Shown here one piece after another: positions 44,709 to 53,398 of a stretch of 64,000 bases of DNA. Below the pieces are notes generated by a model. The model ran no database searches, was not told the origin of the DNA, and was given only the letters and a program-made list of their open reading frames with translations. Positions within the stretch are counted from its first letter, which is position 1, and each line of letters starts with the position of its first letter. The translations under genes were made by a program, and so were the position numbers. The DNA comes from Ruminococcus sp. (GTDB taxonomy: Bacteria > Bacillota > Clostridia > Oscillospirales > Ruminococcaceae), in assembly GCA_021202895.1 (NCBI GenBank), contig JAJQCE010000003.1:62001-126000 (forward strand), written 5' to 3'.

Positions 44709-46175
44709 ATGAACATAATTGCAAAAAAAGCGCTGACGCAGACCGTATCCTTTGTTGTAGGAGTAGGAATGATAGCAGCTAACGGAACATTTATGCTTAC
44801 ACAAAATCAGCCGACTATAACTCATGCCGATCCGATAGCAGAGGATGAGCAGGAAAGCGGCGAAGAGACGACTGTAAAGGATTTTGTCAGTCTGTCCAGT
44901 GCGGAGAAAAGTGCGGTAAATACTATTTCTGCGGCGGATTTGCCGAGCGGAACCGATATGACGAAGGCTTCCCTGAGCGACTACACTATGCTGCTTAAAG
45001 CGGAAAAATCAGACGAGGCTTCAACTGACAGTGATGATACATATGATGTCGTCTATGCGCTTGATTCAACGGAAATTTACGATCCTCAGCCTGAAGCTAT
45101 GAACTTTACCGATACGAGAAGCATAGCGAACGAGTACTATACCGTTTACGATATAATTTCAGGCTCAACCGTTACGCTTAACGCTTATGAGCTTATCTGC
45201 GAGATGGTTTACAGTGAAATAGGCGCAAGCTGGGACGAGGACGCTATTAAGGCTCAGGCGGTAGCTGCATATTCCTATGTTCGCTTTAACGATGCGAACG
45301 GCTTGAGCATGACGGTGGGACTTAAGAGCGGCTATCCGTCTAAAATAGAGAAGTGCGTAAGCGCCGTTGAGGGACAGGCGGTTTTTTATGACGGCAAGAT
45401 TATAAATGCAGTATATTCTGCATCTACTGCGGGGTACACTATAGAGAGCGAACGAATATGGGACGTTTACTATCCATATTTAAGAGCAGTTGTGAGCGAA
45501 TATGACAGCGAGGATCCAAACTACGGTATTGAATATGTTTACACGACTGATGAGGTCCGCAAGCTTATTGAGGACGAGTATTCAATCACACTTTCTGACG
45601 ATTTGTCAAATTGGTTTAATTTTGAAGCTGTATACAGTGGACGCTATGTCAGCAAGGTTAGTATTGACGGACAGGTTACCTTGACAGGCAGAGAAATGAA
45701 AACTCTTTTTGGGCTGAAATCTCAGGCATTTACAATCACCTTCAGCGATGATGGCGAAACGGTTACCTTTAAAAGCTATGGCTGGGGTCACGGTGTGGGA
45801 ATGTCGCAGTGGGGAGCCTGCTATTATGCCAAGCACGGCTACACTTATGACCAAATTTTAAGGCATTATTATTTAAATACAACAATTGCACTTTCAAGCG
45901 AAAATACATCTGCTGTAAAATCCTCAGATGATGACTCTGATGATGCTTCATCAGCTGCAGCTGACAGCTCGTCTGCTTCTGACACTTCATCTTCAAATTC
46001 CGATAGCTCTTCGACAGATTCAGACAGTTCGTCATCTAAGACAGACAGCTCATCAACTGCGAAAAGCAGTTCGTCTGCAACGGAAGCAGCTTCATCAAGC
46101 GATTCTGACGACACTTTTTCGAGCAGCGATTCATCAGATGAGAGCGAGGATACCTCAGAAAGTATTGTTGACTAA
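44709..46175 (+). CDS. SpoIID/LytB-domain peptidoglycan lytic protein
   Basis: 488 residues. N-terminal hydrophobic segment (about residues 12-30), then a linker, a SpoIID domain (LICEMVYSEIGASWDEDAIKAQAVAAYSYV and the hallmark YGWGHGVGMSQWGACYYAK) and a C-terminal tail of about 90 residues almost entirely Ser, Asp, Ala and Thr. SpoIID family members cleave denuded glycan strands as lytic transglycosylases. The tail and position beside a SleB-like gene suggest a vegetative envelope paralogue rather than sporulation SpoIID itself. ATG 44709 has GAGG eight bases before it. Confidence 0.85.
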   Translation: MNIIAKKALTQTVSFVVGVGMIAANGTFMLTQNQPTITHADPIAEDEQESGEETTVKDFVSLSSAEKSAVNTISAADLPSGTDMTKASLSDYTMLLKAEKSDEASTDSDDTYDVVYALDSTEIYDPQPEAMNFTDTRSIANEYYTVYDIISGSTVTLNAYELICEMVYSEIGASWDEDAIKAQAVAAYSYVRFNDANGLSMTVGLKSGYPSKIEKCVSAVEGQAVFYDGKIINAVYSASTAGYTIESERIWDVYYPYLRAVVSEYDSEDPNYGIEYVYTTDEVRKLIEDEYSITLSDDLSNWFNFEAVYSGRYVSKVSIDGQVTLTGREMKTLFGLKSQAFTITFSDDGETVTFKSYGWGHGVGMSQWGACYYAKHGYTYDQILRHYYLNTTIALSSENTSAVKSSDDDSDDASSAAADSSSASDTSSSNSDSSSTDSDSSSSKTDSSSTAKSSSSATEAASSSDSDDTFSSSDSSDESEDTSESIVD

Positions 46176-46208
46176 AAAAACTTATTAAGCTAAGAAAGGA
46201 TTTTAACT

Positions 46209-46769
46209 ATGGATTTTTTTGATAAGCTGGGCGAGAAAATAAGCAGCGGAGCAAATGCGGTGACAAATTCCGCAGGCAAGGTGCGTGATTCGGTAAAAAT
46301 CAATAACGAGATTAACTCAAACAAAAGCGAGATTGACAGAAATTTCAGACAACTTGGCGTTCTTGTCAAGCAAAAGCACCTCGACAAAATTGACGATCCA
46401 GAGGTTACTCAGCTTGTTCAGAGAATAGATGAGCTGATACTTGCAAATAAAAATCTTACGGAGCAGCTTAATCAGGCTAAGGGCTTGAAAAAATGCGCAT
46501 ATTGCGGTGCGCCTCTGCCTGCTAACAGCGCTTTTTGTGCCGAATGTGGAAAGAGAGTAGAGGTTCAGCCTCAGCCGACTGTTCAGCCTAATGTCCAACC
46601 GCAGACTGTTCAGTCTGACGTTCAGCCGCAGAGTGAAGCTGTGCAGGAAGCGGTCGAAGAGCAGACAGAGCAGCAGACTGCACCCAAAGCGATTTTCTGT
46701 CCCAGCTGCGGAGAACGTGCGGAGAGCGGAGCTCTTTTCTGCCCGAACTGCGGAGCAAAGTTATTGTAA
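46209..46769 (+). CDS. Double zinc-ribbon protein with coiled coil
   Basis: 186 residues. An N-terminal helix/coiled-coil part (residues 1-95) is followed by two zinc ribbons, CAYCGAPLPANSAFCAECG and CPSCGERAESGALFCPNCG, separated by a Gln/Pro/Val repeat linker. No membrane segment. AAGGA precedes ATG 46209. Function unknown; such ribbons commonly mediate protein contact. Confidence 0.82.
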   Translation: MDFFDKLGEKISSGANAVTNSAGKVRDSVKINNEINSNKSEIDRNFRQLGVLVKQKHLDKIDDPEVTQLVQRIDELILANKNLTEQLNQAKGLKKCAYCGAPLPANSAFCAECGKRVEVQPQPTVQPNVQPQTVQSDVQPQSEAVQEAVEEQTEQQTAPKAIFCPSCGERAESGALFCPNCGAKLL

Positions 46770-46851
46770 AAGCATACTTGGTTAAAAGAACTGATTATTT
46801 AGACAAATTGGGGTTGTTTTCAGCCCCTTTATTTGAAGAGGAGAGAGATTT

Positions 46852-47454
46852 ATGTCATATGCTGTAAGAAAGCAGCTTAGAAATAAAAAGGTGATTTTAG
46901 CTTCTGCTTCGCCGAGAAGAAAGGAGCTTATGAGATTTTTAGTCAACGAATTTGAGATAATCCCCGCATTCGGCGATGAGGTTGTGCCAAAGGATATGAA
47001 TCCGCAGGACGTGCCTGTACATTTAGCGAAGCTTAAATGCAGCGAGGTTGCAAAGAGGTGCATGGCTGATGATAACACAGTAGTAATCGGATGCGATACT
47101 GTGGTTTCGTTAAAAGATAAGATTTTTGGCAAGCCTAAAAACAATAGGGACGCTTTGAATATGCTCAGGCAGCTTCAAGGTGAAACACACTATGTTTACA
47201 GCGGCGTCTGCGTCTTTTACAAGGGCGAGCTTTATACCATGCTCGGCAGTACGGCGGTGAGCTTTTACCCTGCATCAGATGACGAGCTTGAAGAATACAT
47301 AAAAACAGGTGAGCCGATGGGCAAGGCAGGAGCATATGCTATACAGGGCTTCGGAGGGCTTCTTGTTAAATCAATTGACGGAGATTACAACAACGTGGTA
47401 GGGCTTCCTGTGTCGCTTTTGGCACAGCGGCTTGCGGAGATAATTGATGAGTAA
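46852..47454 (+). CDS. maf: Maf-family nucleotide pyrophosphatase
   Basis: 200 residues. House-cleaning nucleoside triphosphate pyrophosphatase linked to septation. ILASASPRRKELM is the family signature; VIGCDTVVSLKDKIFGKP carries the catalytic Asp; GEPMGKAGAYAIQGFGG is the conserved C-terminal motif. AGGAGAG precedes ATG 46852. Overlaps dprA by eight bases. Confidence 0.95.
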   Translation: MSYAVRKQLRNKKVILASASPRRKELMRFLVNEFEIIPAFGDEVVPKDMNPQDVPVHLAKLKCSEVAKRCMADDNTVVIGCDTVVSLKDKIFGKPKNNRDALNMLRQLQGETHYVYSGVCVFYKGELYTMLGSTAVSFYPASDDELEEYIKTGEPMGKAGAYAIQGFGGLLVKSIDGDYNNVVGLPVSLLAQRLAEIIDE

Positions 47455-48328
47455 GACGGACATAAGAGAATGGATAAGAATCACGCTTGCGTTCGGACCT
47501 GCTAATTTTAAGAAGTGGCAGTATATTGACAGGAAAAATCCTGCGGAGAGTATGCTCAAGCTGCTGAGCGTTGAACGCTTTGCTAATGATTCATATCTCA
47601 GAGCCTATAAATCAGTTTCAGACGCTCAGATTGACACCGTGCTTGATGTGTGCGAAAGAAATGAAATTGAATTTTTAACACCTGAAAGCGAGGATTTTCC
47701 CGAAGCACTTTTGGAGCTTGCAAATCCGCCGTCACTGCTTTTTGTAAAGGGCAATGCTGAATGTATGAGCGACTGGACTGTCGGAATTGTAGGAGCAAGA
47801 AACTGCTGTGAGTATTCGCAAAATGCAGCTTACGAGTTTGGCTCTTATCTTGCCGAAAAGAATTTAGTGGTAGTGAGCGGCTTTGCAAGAGGAATAGATT
47901 CAGCGGCACACAGCGGAGCGCTTGACGCTAATGGAAAAACCATAGCTGTTTTAGGAAGCGGTATACTTTACGATTATCCGAAAGGAACTATGGATATAAA
48001 AAATAGAATTGCCGAAAACGGTGCGGTTGTTTCCGAGTATATGCCGACTGCAAATCCTATAGCCGACAATTTCAAGATACGCAATCGCCTTTTAACGGCG
48101 CTTTCAGACGCAGTGCTTATTGTTGAGGCTTCGGCTAAAAGCGGTGCGCTTAACACTGCGAATCATGCGGCTGAGCAGGGCAGGGAGGTCTTTGTAATAC
48201 CGCCTGCTGATATTTTTAATCCGCTTTTTGCAGGTCAGGCAGGACTTTTACATGACGGCGCACAGCTTGCCTTGACGCCGGAGGATATTGAAATGTATAT
48301 CAATGATTTAAAGGGTATGGGCTATTGA
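47447..48328 (+). CDS. dprA: DNA-processing protein DprA
   Basis: 293 residues. Loads RecA onto incoming single-stranded DNA in transformation. Rossmann-fold motifs: VGIVGARNCCEYSQ, VVSGFARGIDSAAHSGAL, TIAVLGSGI and FKIRNRLLTALSDAVLIVEASAKSGALNTANHAAEQGREVFVIP. The C-terminal winged helix seen in longer family members is absent, common in Clostridia. ATG 47447 sits within the maf end. Confidence 0.95.
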   Translation: MSKTDIREWIRITLAFGPANFKKWQYIDRKNPAESMLKLLSVERFANDSYLRAYKSVSDAQIDTVLDVCERNEIEFLTPESEDFPEALLELANPPSLLFVKGNAECMSDWTVGIVGARNCCEYSQNAAYEFGSYLAEKNLVVVSGFARGIDSAAHSGALDANGKTIAVLGSGILYDYPKGTMDIKNRIAENGAVVSEYMPTANPIADNFKIRNRLLTALSDAVLIVEASAKSGALNTANHAAEQGREVFVIPPADIFNPLFAGQAGLLHDGAQLALTPEDIEMYINDLKGMGY

Positions 48329-48413
48329 ACAGACAGCTTTATGAACGTTGCGTTAATTTAATCCTATTAAGGAGAAAGTTTATAAAAAAATCACATTATT
48401 TTAGAAAAAGTAC

Positions 48414-48442
48414 TTGAAAAAATTTTCAAGGTGTAGTATAAT
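48414..48442 (+). promoter_or_regulatory. Promoter of gap
   Basis: TTGAAA (48414-48419), 17 bases, TATAAT (48437-48442), about 84 bases before the gene. Confidence 0.85.
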
Positions 48443-48525
48443 AAAACTATGGTTGCGGCGAATTGATTTAGTTCGCTTCATTCATGAAAATGCTAAACAA
48501 ATAATTTTAGGAGGTAGAATTTTCT

Positions 48526-49563
48526 ATGTCAGTAAAAGTTGCTATTAATGGTTTTGGCCGTATCGGTCGTCTTGCATTCAGACAGATGTTTGGTGCTCCA
48601 GGGTATGATGTTGTCGCTATAAACGACCTCACAAAGCCCTCAATGCTTGCGGATCTTCTCAAGTATGATACCGCTCAGGGCGGATATTGCGGAAAGATCG
48701 GAGAAAATCTCCACACTGTAGAGGCTGACGACGAGGCTGGAACAATTACCGTAGATGGTAAGACCTTAACGATTTATGCTGTAGCTAATGCGGCAGATCT
48801 TCCATGGGGAGAAATTGGAGTTGACGTTGTACTTGAGTGTACAGGCTTCTATTGCTCAAAGGCTAAGAGCCAGGCTCACATTGACGCTGGCGCAAAGAAG
48901 GTTGTAATTTCCGCACCTGCTGGAAGCGACCTCAAGACTATAGTTTTCTCAGTAAACGAGGACACTCTTACTGCTGACGATGCTATCATTTCAGCTGCTT
49001 CATGCACAACAAACTGCTTAGCTCCTATGGCTAAGGCTCTCAACGATTATGCTCCTATTCAGAGCGGTATCATGAGTACAATTCACGCTTATACAGGCGA
49101 CCAGATGATTCTTGACGGTCCTCACAGAAAGGGCGACCTCAGAAGAGCAAGAGCAGGAGCTGCTAATATCGTTCCTAACTCAACTGGAGCTGCAAAGGCT
49201 ATCGGTCTTGTTATTCCTGAGCTTAATGGCAAGCTCATCGGTTCTGCACAGAGAGTTCCTGTACCTACAGGCTCAACTACAATTCTCACAGCGGTTGTTA
49301 AGGGCGCTGACGTTACAGTTGACGGAATCAACGCTGCTATGAAGGCTGCTTCGTCTGAATCGTTCGGCTACAACACAGATCCTATCGTTTCGAGCGATGT
49401 AATCGGAATGAGATACGGTTCACTGTTCGATGCTACACAGACTATGGTTTCAAAGATCGCAGATGATCTCTATGAGGTTCAGGTTGTATCGTGGTACGAC
49501 AATGAAAACAGCTACACAAGCCAGATGGTAAGAACCATCAAGTACTTTGCTGAGCTTGGTTAA
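48526..49563 (+). CDS. gap: Glyceraldehyde-3-phosphate dehydrogenase, type I
   Basis: 345 residues. Central glycolytic enzyme. [14 protein letters not shown] binds [16 protein letters not shown] has the catalytic Cys; [30 protein letters not shown] and [15 protein letters not shown] are conserved. AGGAGG precedes ATG 48526. The codon use looks highly biased (many CTC, AAG and GCT codons) compared with neighbours, in keeping with strong expression. Confidence 0.97.
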   Translation: MSVKVAINGFGRIGRLAFRQMFGAPGYDVVAINDLTKPSMLADLLKYDTAQGGYCGKIGENLHTVEADDEAGTITVDGKTLTIYAVANAADLPWGEIGVDVVLECTGFYCSKAKSQAHIDAGAKKVVISAPAGSDLKTIVFSVNEDTLTADDAIISAASCTTNCLAPMAKALNDYAPIQSGIMSTIHAYTGDQMILDGPHRKGDLRRARAGAANIVPNSTGAAKAIGLVIPELNGKLIGSAQRVPVPTGSTTILTAVVKGADVTVDGINAAMKAASSESFGYNTDPIVSSDVIGMRYGSLFDATQTMVSKIADDLYEVQVVSWYDNENSYTSQMVRTIKYFAELG

Positions 49564-49593
49564 TTCTTAGACAAACTCCGTTTAGTAAATAAA

Positions 49594-49628
49594 AGACCTT
49601 CTGATATTTTTTGTCAGAGGGTCTTTTT
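49594..49628 (+). terminator. Terminator of gap
   Basis: AGACCTTCTGA (49594-49604) with TCAGAGGGTCT (49614-49624), then TTTT. Confidence 0.88.
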
Positions 49629-49653
49629 GTTTAAATTCAATTACTTAGTAGAA

Positions 49654-49696
49654 AATCCCTCGCAAAACGAGTAAAATCAACGTTTTGCGAGGGATT
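49654..49696 (-). terminator. Terminator of the tRNA cluster
   Basis: A perfect 16-base stem, AATCCCTCGCAAAACG with CGTTTTGCGAGGGATT, just past the 3' end of tRNA-Arg on the minus strand, ending in TTTTC. Confidence 0.85.
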
Positions 49697-49699
49697 ACA

Positions 49700-49773
49700 C
49701 GCGCCTTAATGGATTCGAACCATTGGCCTACTGCTTAGAAGGCAGTTGCTCTATCCAGCTGAGCTAAAGGCGC
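49700..49773 (-). tRNA. tRNA-Arg (anticodon TCT)
   Basis: Minus strand, 74 bases. Acceptor GCGCCTT pairs with AAGGCGC; the D arm reads GCTCAGCTGGATAGAGC, anticodon loop CTTCTAA, T arm with GGTTCGAATCC. No CCA is encoded. Confidence 0.95.
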
Positions 49774-49777
49774 AAAG

Positions 49778-49852
49778 GGTGGGTAAAGAGATTCGAACTC
49801 TTGCTCTTCAGTGCCACAAACTGACGCGTTAACCAGCTACGCTATACCCACC
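49778..49852 (-). tRNA. tRNA-His (anticodon GTG)
   Basis: Minus strand. Acceptor GTGGGTA with TACCCAC, anticodon loop TTTGTGG, T loop GTTCGAATC. An extra encoded G at position -1 opposite C73, the histidine identity pair, is visible. CCA is not encoded. Confidence 0.95.
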
Positions 49853-49868
49853 ATAAAGAGCGTCTGAT

Positions 49869-49894
49869 AAAAAAACCGCACCTGAAATTTGCGG
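49869..49894 (-). terminator. Terminator-like hairpin between tRNA-Gly and tRNA-His
   Basis: On the minus strand GCCGCA and TGCGG flank a short loop and are followed by seven T, only about 20 bases before tRNA-His. There is little room for a new promoter, so it probably attenuates rather than ends transcription. Confidence 0.6.
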
Positions 49895-49910
49895 CTTAAT
49901 TTCAAGCAAT

Positions 49911-49931
49911 ACCACACAAAGATTGTACGGT
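49911..49931 (-). repeat. Copy 1 of a 21-base imperfect palindrome
   Basis: Its minus-strand sequence differs at only three positions from 63819-63839 (copy 2). Both can fold with ACAA/TTGT inner arms. This copy lies in the spacer after tRNA-Gly. Confidence 0.55.
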
Positions 49932-49948
49932 GCTGCCTTAAAGAAAGA

Positions 49949-50019
49949 AGCGGGTGATGAGAATCGAACTCACATGGCCAGCTTGGAAGGCTGGAGTTCT
50001 ACCATTGAACTACACCCGC
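49949..50019 (-). tRNA. tRNA-Gly (anticodon TCC)
   Basis: Minus strand, 71 bases. Acceptor GCGGGTG with CACCCGC, D arm AGTTCAATGGTAGAACT, anticodon loop CTTCCAA, T loop GTTCGATTC. First of three tRNA genes on this strand. Confidence 0.95.
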
Positions 50020-50191
50020 ATAGTGTTTCGTCTTAATCAACACAAATTATTATACCACAAATCAAGCTCTGTGTCAACATTTTTTTTGAAATTTTTTCGG
50101 TTTCGTAGAAACTGCACAAAAACAATCAAAATTCGTCTGCTAAAGTGTACATTTTTCACATTACAAATTGAAACAGAGGAGAAACAAAAGC

Positions 50192-50962
50192 TTATCGTCT
50201 GTCCTCGTTATGCCGTTGTGACTTTTTTTTGTTAAAAAAGGCTAAGATTTTGTCCTTAAACATCAAGCCCACAAGCACTATCACAATTATAATCGAAACA
50301 ATCACTATAGCCGCAGTGTAGTTGCCGCTTGCGGCGTTGCTGCCAAAAGCAGTAGAAAGAAAAATCGCAGGGAGGCGAAACGGGATTACGTACAGAAAAA
50401 AATCCTTCATCTTTACCTTTGTGAGCGGTACAATGTAGGTTACTACGTCCTTTGGTATGCCTGGAATCACATAGAGTATTATAAGCACAAAAATCAGCTT
50501 GCGGTCGTCCTCTAAGAATTTGAAGCTTCTGATGTTTTTTTCGCTGATAACCGCTTCAACCAGCGGCGCACCCATTTTTTTTACAAAGCCCCAGACCAGA
50601 AGCGTGCCTATCAGTATTCCGATAAAGGAAAGTATGCCGCCGAAAAACCAGCCGTAAAGCAATCCGCCTACAACCTGAACCGCAGGAATTACCGCAACTA
50701 TAACCTGCACTATTTGTATTCCTAAGAAAATTATAAGCCCTGTGAGGCTGTTGTAGCTTGCAATTTGCTGCTGAATACTCTCGTACCAGTTGTCGGTGTT
50801 TGAGCCGGCGACAACTGGATAAAGCAGATAGATTATACCTGCCATTGCAAGTAAAAAGAATATACAGCTTGCCGCTCTAAGCCATAATTTACGCTTGCTG
50901 CGCTTCTTTTTTTGCTCTTCGGTAAGCTCGCTTTGCGGTATTATAAATCTTCTCTCTGCCAT
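50192..50962 (-). CDS. VTT/TVP38-family membrane protein
   Basis: 256 residues, six or so membrane helices. The VTT (DedA-like) core has PAVQVVGGLLYGWFFG, GTLLVWGFVKKMG and the re-entrant motif YVIPGIPKDVVTYIVPLT. Members are implicated in lipid or polyprenyl phosphate movement across membranes. A basic C-terminal tail KKKSQRHNEDRR is cytosolic. ATG 50962 is chosen since GGAGG is ten bases upstream; ATG 50983 lacks a ribosome site. Last gene of the minus-strand operon that begins at 53.1 kb. Confidence 0.85.
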   Translation of the reverse strand: MAERRFIIPQSELTEEQKKKRSKRKLWLRAASCIFFLLAMAGIIYLLYPVVAGSNTDNWYESIQQQIASYNSLTGLIIFLGIQIVQVIVAVIPAVQVVGGLLYGWFFGGILSFIGILIGTLLVWGFVKKMGAPLVEAVISEKNIRSFKFLEDDRKLIFVLIILYVIPGIPKDVVTYIVPLTKVKMKDFFLYVIPFRLPAIFLSTAFGSNAASGNYTAAIVIVSIIIVIVLVGLMFKDKILAFFNKKKSQRHNEDRR

Positions 50963-50989
50963 TTGCCGCCGTCCTCCCTCCATGGAAAT

Positions 50990-51559
50990 TTAGCGTCTGT
51001 TTAATATTTTAGTTCTGAACCAGTCGATATATACGTCTATTAACATTCCTAATAAATAATCATAAACTACAAAAAATGCGTTTGCCATTAAAAGCAGAGC
51101 GGGAGCCGCCCACTTGCCAAACGATTCCATTCCCTCCAGCAGGTCAGCTGTGGTGAAAATGTACTGAAACGCAAGTGCGTACATAATTATTGCCGCATTG
51201 AAAATTAAAAATTTAAGCAAGGTGCGAAAAAATGAGCTTTTTATTTTTCCAAGCATTACGTAAAGAATCGGATAGTAGCCCATGAAAAGCACAAACAGCA
51301 GGTTTGCCTGATAATCGGGCGTCATCAGCGGACAAAGCACCGCACAGGCGCAGTATGTAAGCAAAGCCCACTTTTTTCCTGCTTCTACTATTACAACTAC
51401 CATCAGAAAGCCCGCATACGCAGGAATTGCGTAATCAAGCATAGGAAACATTGTAGCGCAGAACATCATCAGCATTACAAGCGAGGTTATAACTCCGCCC
51501 AGAGCCACACAAAAGGCTGTGCTTGGCTTTTGATTTGTCGTATTGTCCTCTAACAGCAT
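50990..51559 (-). CDS. Unrecognised polytopic membrane protein
   Basis: 189 residues with five or six membrane helices (about 17-40, 45-62, 68-85, 88-105, 115-135 and 148-172). It has no motif I can name; the layout recalls small integral-membrane substrate-binding (S) components, but this is only a shape resemblance. Its start overlaps the J-domain gene end by ten bases, so the two are translationally linked. Confidence 0.7.
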   Translation of the reverse strand: MLLEDNTTNQKPSTAFCVALGGVITSLVMLMMFCATMFPMLDYAIPAYAGFLMVVVIVEAGKKWALLTYCACAVLCPLMTPDYQANLLFVLFMGYYPILYVMLGKIKSSFFRTLLKFLIFNAAIIMYALAFQYIFTTADLLEGMESFGKWAAPALLLMANAFFVVYDYLLGMLIDVYIDWFRTKILNRR

Positions 51560-52167
51560 GGTATCAAATCTCCACCCATCATTTCACAGCAGCAGTCTGC
51601 TATGCAGAGGCTTGAAAGGCAGTCTCCTGTACTCATGGTGTTATTTGAATAGTTATTTGAGCTCATATAGCCTCTTCGCTGGTTGTTAAGCTGTGAATAC
51701 GCACGAGCATACTCGCCGTTGTTTGGTTCCATCTGATAGGCTCTCTGAATAAACTGGTAAGCCTGATTGAGCCAGCCTCGCTGATAGTAAACCGTACCCT
51801 TGAGAAAATACCACTCTGCATTTCTCTGCGAGGGTTCAATCGAATCAAGCCTGGTGTCAGCTTCGGCAAGTCTGCCTGCGTGAATCATTGTGCGAATGTC
51901 CGCAAAGACGCCGCTTGAAGATGAACCGCCTGATGTTGAACGATAGCTGTATGATGACCCAAAGCCGCTGCCGCCGTTCTTGCGTTCGTCCATAATCTGG
52001 TCGTAGGCTGCGTTTATTTCAGTCATCTTTTCATTGGCAAGCTCCGCCATAGCTTCGTCCTGATACCTGTCAGGGTGATATTTTTTCACTAGCTTTTTGT
52101 ATGCGCTTTTTATCTCGTCCTCACTGGCATTTGGTGAAATGCCCAGAACCTTATAGGGGTCGTTCAT
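51550..52167 (-). CDS. J-domain protein with TPR-like middle and Cys-rich tail
   Basis: 205 residues. Residues 1-68 are a J domain (DPYKVLGISPNASEDEIKSAY, then KYHPDRY with the HPD needed to stimulate Hsp70). A Gly/Ser linker (about 65-90) is followed by a TPR-like helical part (about 92-160). The last 25 residues hold seven cysteines, including CCC and a terminal CC. That tail could bind metal or be lipid-modified; neither is proven. It overlaps both neighbours by a few bases, indicating a tight operon with the DUF5685 and membrane genes. Confidence 0.85.
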   Translation of the reverse strand: MNDPYKVLGISPNASEDEIKSAYKKLVKKYHPDRYQDEAMAELANEKMTEINAAYDQIMDERKNGGSGFGSSYSYRSTSGGSSSSGVFADIRTMIHAGRLAEADTRLDSIEPSQRNAEWYFLKGTVYYQRGWLNQAYQFIQRAYQMEPNNGEYARAYSQLNNQRRGYMSSNNYSNNTMSTGDCLSSLCIADCCCEMMGGDLIPCC

Positions 52168-53075
52168 TTTCTTTTCCTTTCTTTTTTGTCTACAACATTA
52201 TTCCTTACTTCAAAGAAACTATTCTTTAGTCCTAAGAATACGATATTGTCCATAATAGGCTGCATACTGCCAAAGTCAAGCCTGTTATAGACGTCAGCCA
52301 TGCTTCCAAGCGTTAAAAATATGCTGCTCTGCGCCTTGTCAGCCGCTAATTTCACCGCTTCATCGCTAAGCTCTTTGCCGCTCATAATGCAAAGCTTTCT
52401 TGTAATAAGCGGATTGTAGTTGTGATTTTTATAATCGTCTCTTATATCGTCAAGAGCATCGGCTAAATAAACATACCGTCCAAGCATATAGCCGAACTCG
52501 GCAAGCGTATCGCGCTTCTGAGGGTCTGTGCCGCCCGTCTGCCGAAAAATCGCTTTCATTATATCCGCCGTAGGCTGTGCCGCCATATCAAGTGAAAGCT
52601 TTCTGCTCCGCTCAATTGAGCGTTGGTCTTTCATAGCAAGTCTGACGCTTTTCGCAAGCTCATGCTGGTGCTTTAAAGCTTGTCTGTAAGGCTTGATGTA
52701 AAAGGGGAGTGCGGCTAACGCTCTTAGCTTGTTCTTAATTGAATGGTCGTACAAGTCATCGCAAAGCTTATGATAAGTAAGTATTACCTGTGCGTCGGCT
52801 GAATATTCAAATTCCTTGTCTGTATTCATGCAGCTTATACAGCTTGTCTTTCTGATAAGGTGTGTAGGACAGCGTTTTTTCTCGGCTTTGACCTCGCAGC
52901 CGTTAAGTCCTATCTGTGCAATTGTCAAAAAAACGAAGTCATAGCTAAGCGGCAGTGAGGAAGTATATCCGTAACGCTCGGTAAGCGTTTTGCACAAGCC
53001 GCAGTATACGCCCTTATACAAGTCAAGCTCGCAGACCCTCAACATAGGTCGGTACGCCTTTACATAGCCAAACAT
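52164..53075 (-). CDS. DUF5685-type protein
   Basis: 303 residues, no membrane helix, mostly alpha-helical. Starts with MFGYVKAYRPMLRVCELDLYKGVYCGLCKTL, a segment typical of DUF5685, then further Cys pairs (KRCPTHL, SCISC). Near residue 210 an acidic motif DALDDIRDDYKNHNYNPL recalls metal-binding DDxxD of all-alpha prenyl-chain enzymes, but no second such motif was identified. Ends in a basic tail. Operon with a J-domain protein, so it may be its client or partner. ATG 53075 has GGAGG upstream on the minus strand. Confidence 0.7.
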   Translation of the reverse strand: MFGYVKAYRPMLRVCELDLYKGVYCGLCKTLTERYGYTSSLPLSYDFVFLTIAQIGLNGCEVKAEKKRCPTHLIRKTSCISCMNTDKEFEYSADAQVILTYHKLCDDLYDHSIKNKLRALAALPFYIKPYRQALKHQHELAKSVRLAMKDQRSIERSRKLSLDMAAQPTADIMKAIFRQTGGTDPQKRDTLAEFGYMLGRYVYLADALDDIRDDYKNHNYNPLITRKLCIMSGKELSDEAVKLAADKAQSSIFLTLGSMADVYNRLDFGSMQPIMDNIVFLGLKNSFFEVRNNVVDKKERKRK

Positions 53076-53182
53076 TTTTACACCTCCGCTTGTCGAAAAA
53101 GTATGCTTAAGATTATTTTATTGTATATATGTGTACAAAAGGTGTCAGAATCAAAAAATCACATTGAAACCTCGGGTGGACT

Positions 53183-53280
53183 GGGCAGACACAAAGCTTT
53201 GTTCGAGCTTTCACCTATGCTTTGTCTGCCCTAGCATTTGCCTTTTGAATGCTAAACGCATTCAATTTCGCTTTGCGAAA
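53183..53280. repeat. Cluster of short palindromes
   Basis: Three consecutive inverted repeats: 53183-53197 with 53219-53231 (GGGCAGACA...TGTCTGCCC), 53247-53252 with 53258-53263 (GAATGC...GCATTC), and 53266-53271 with 53275-53280 (TTTCGC...GCGAAA). No ORF is seen. It lies immediately left of the inverted-repeat element. Confidence 0.75.
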
Positions 53281-53398
53281 CCAGTCAAATGCCCCTAGTT
53301 TGGTTAGATGTATGCGAACCAAGACTTGAGCCTAGCTTAAATCATTTTTAAGGGTCATTAAGGGCATATCGACCCTAACGTCCCTATCGACCCTTTGA

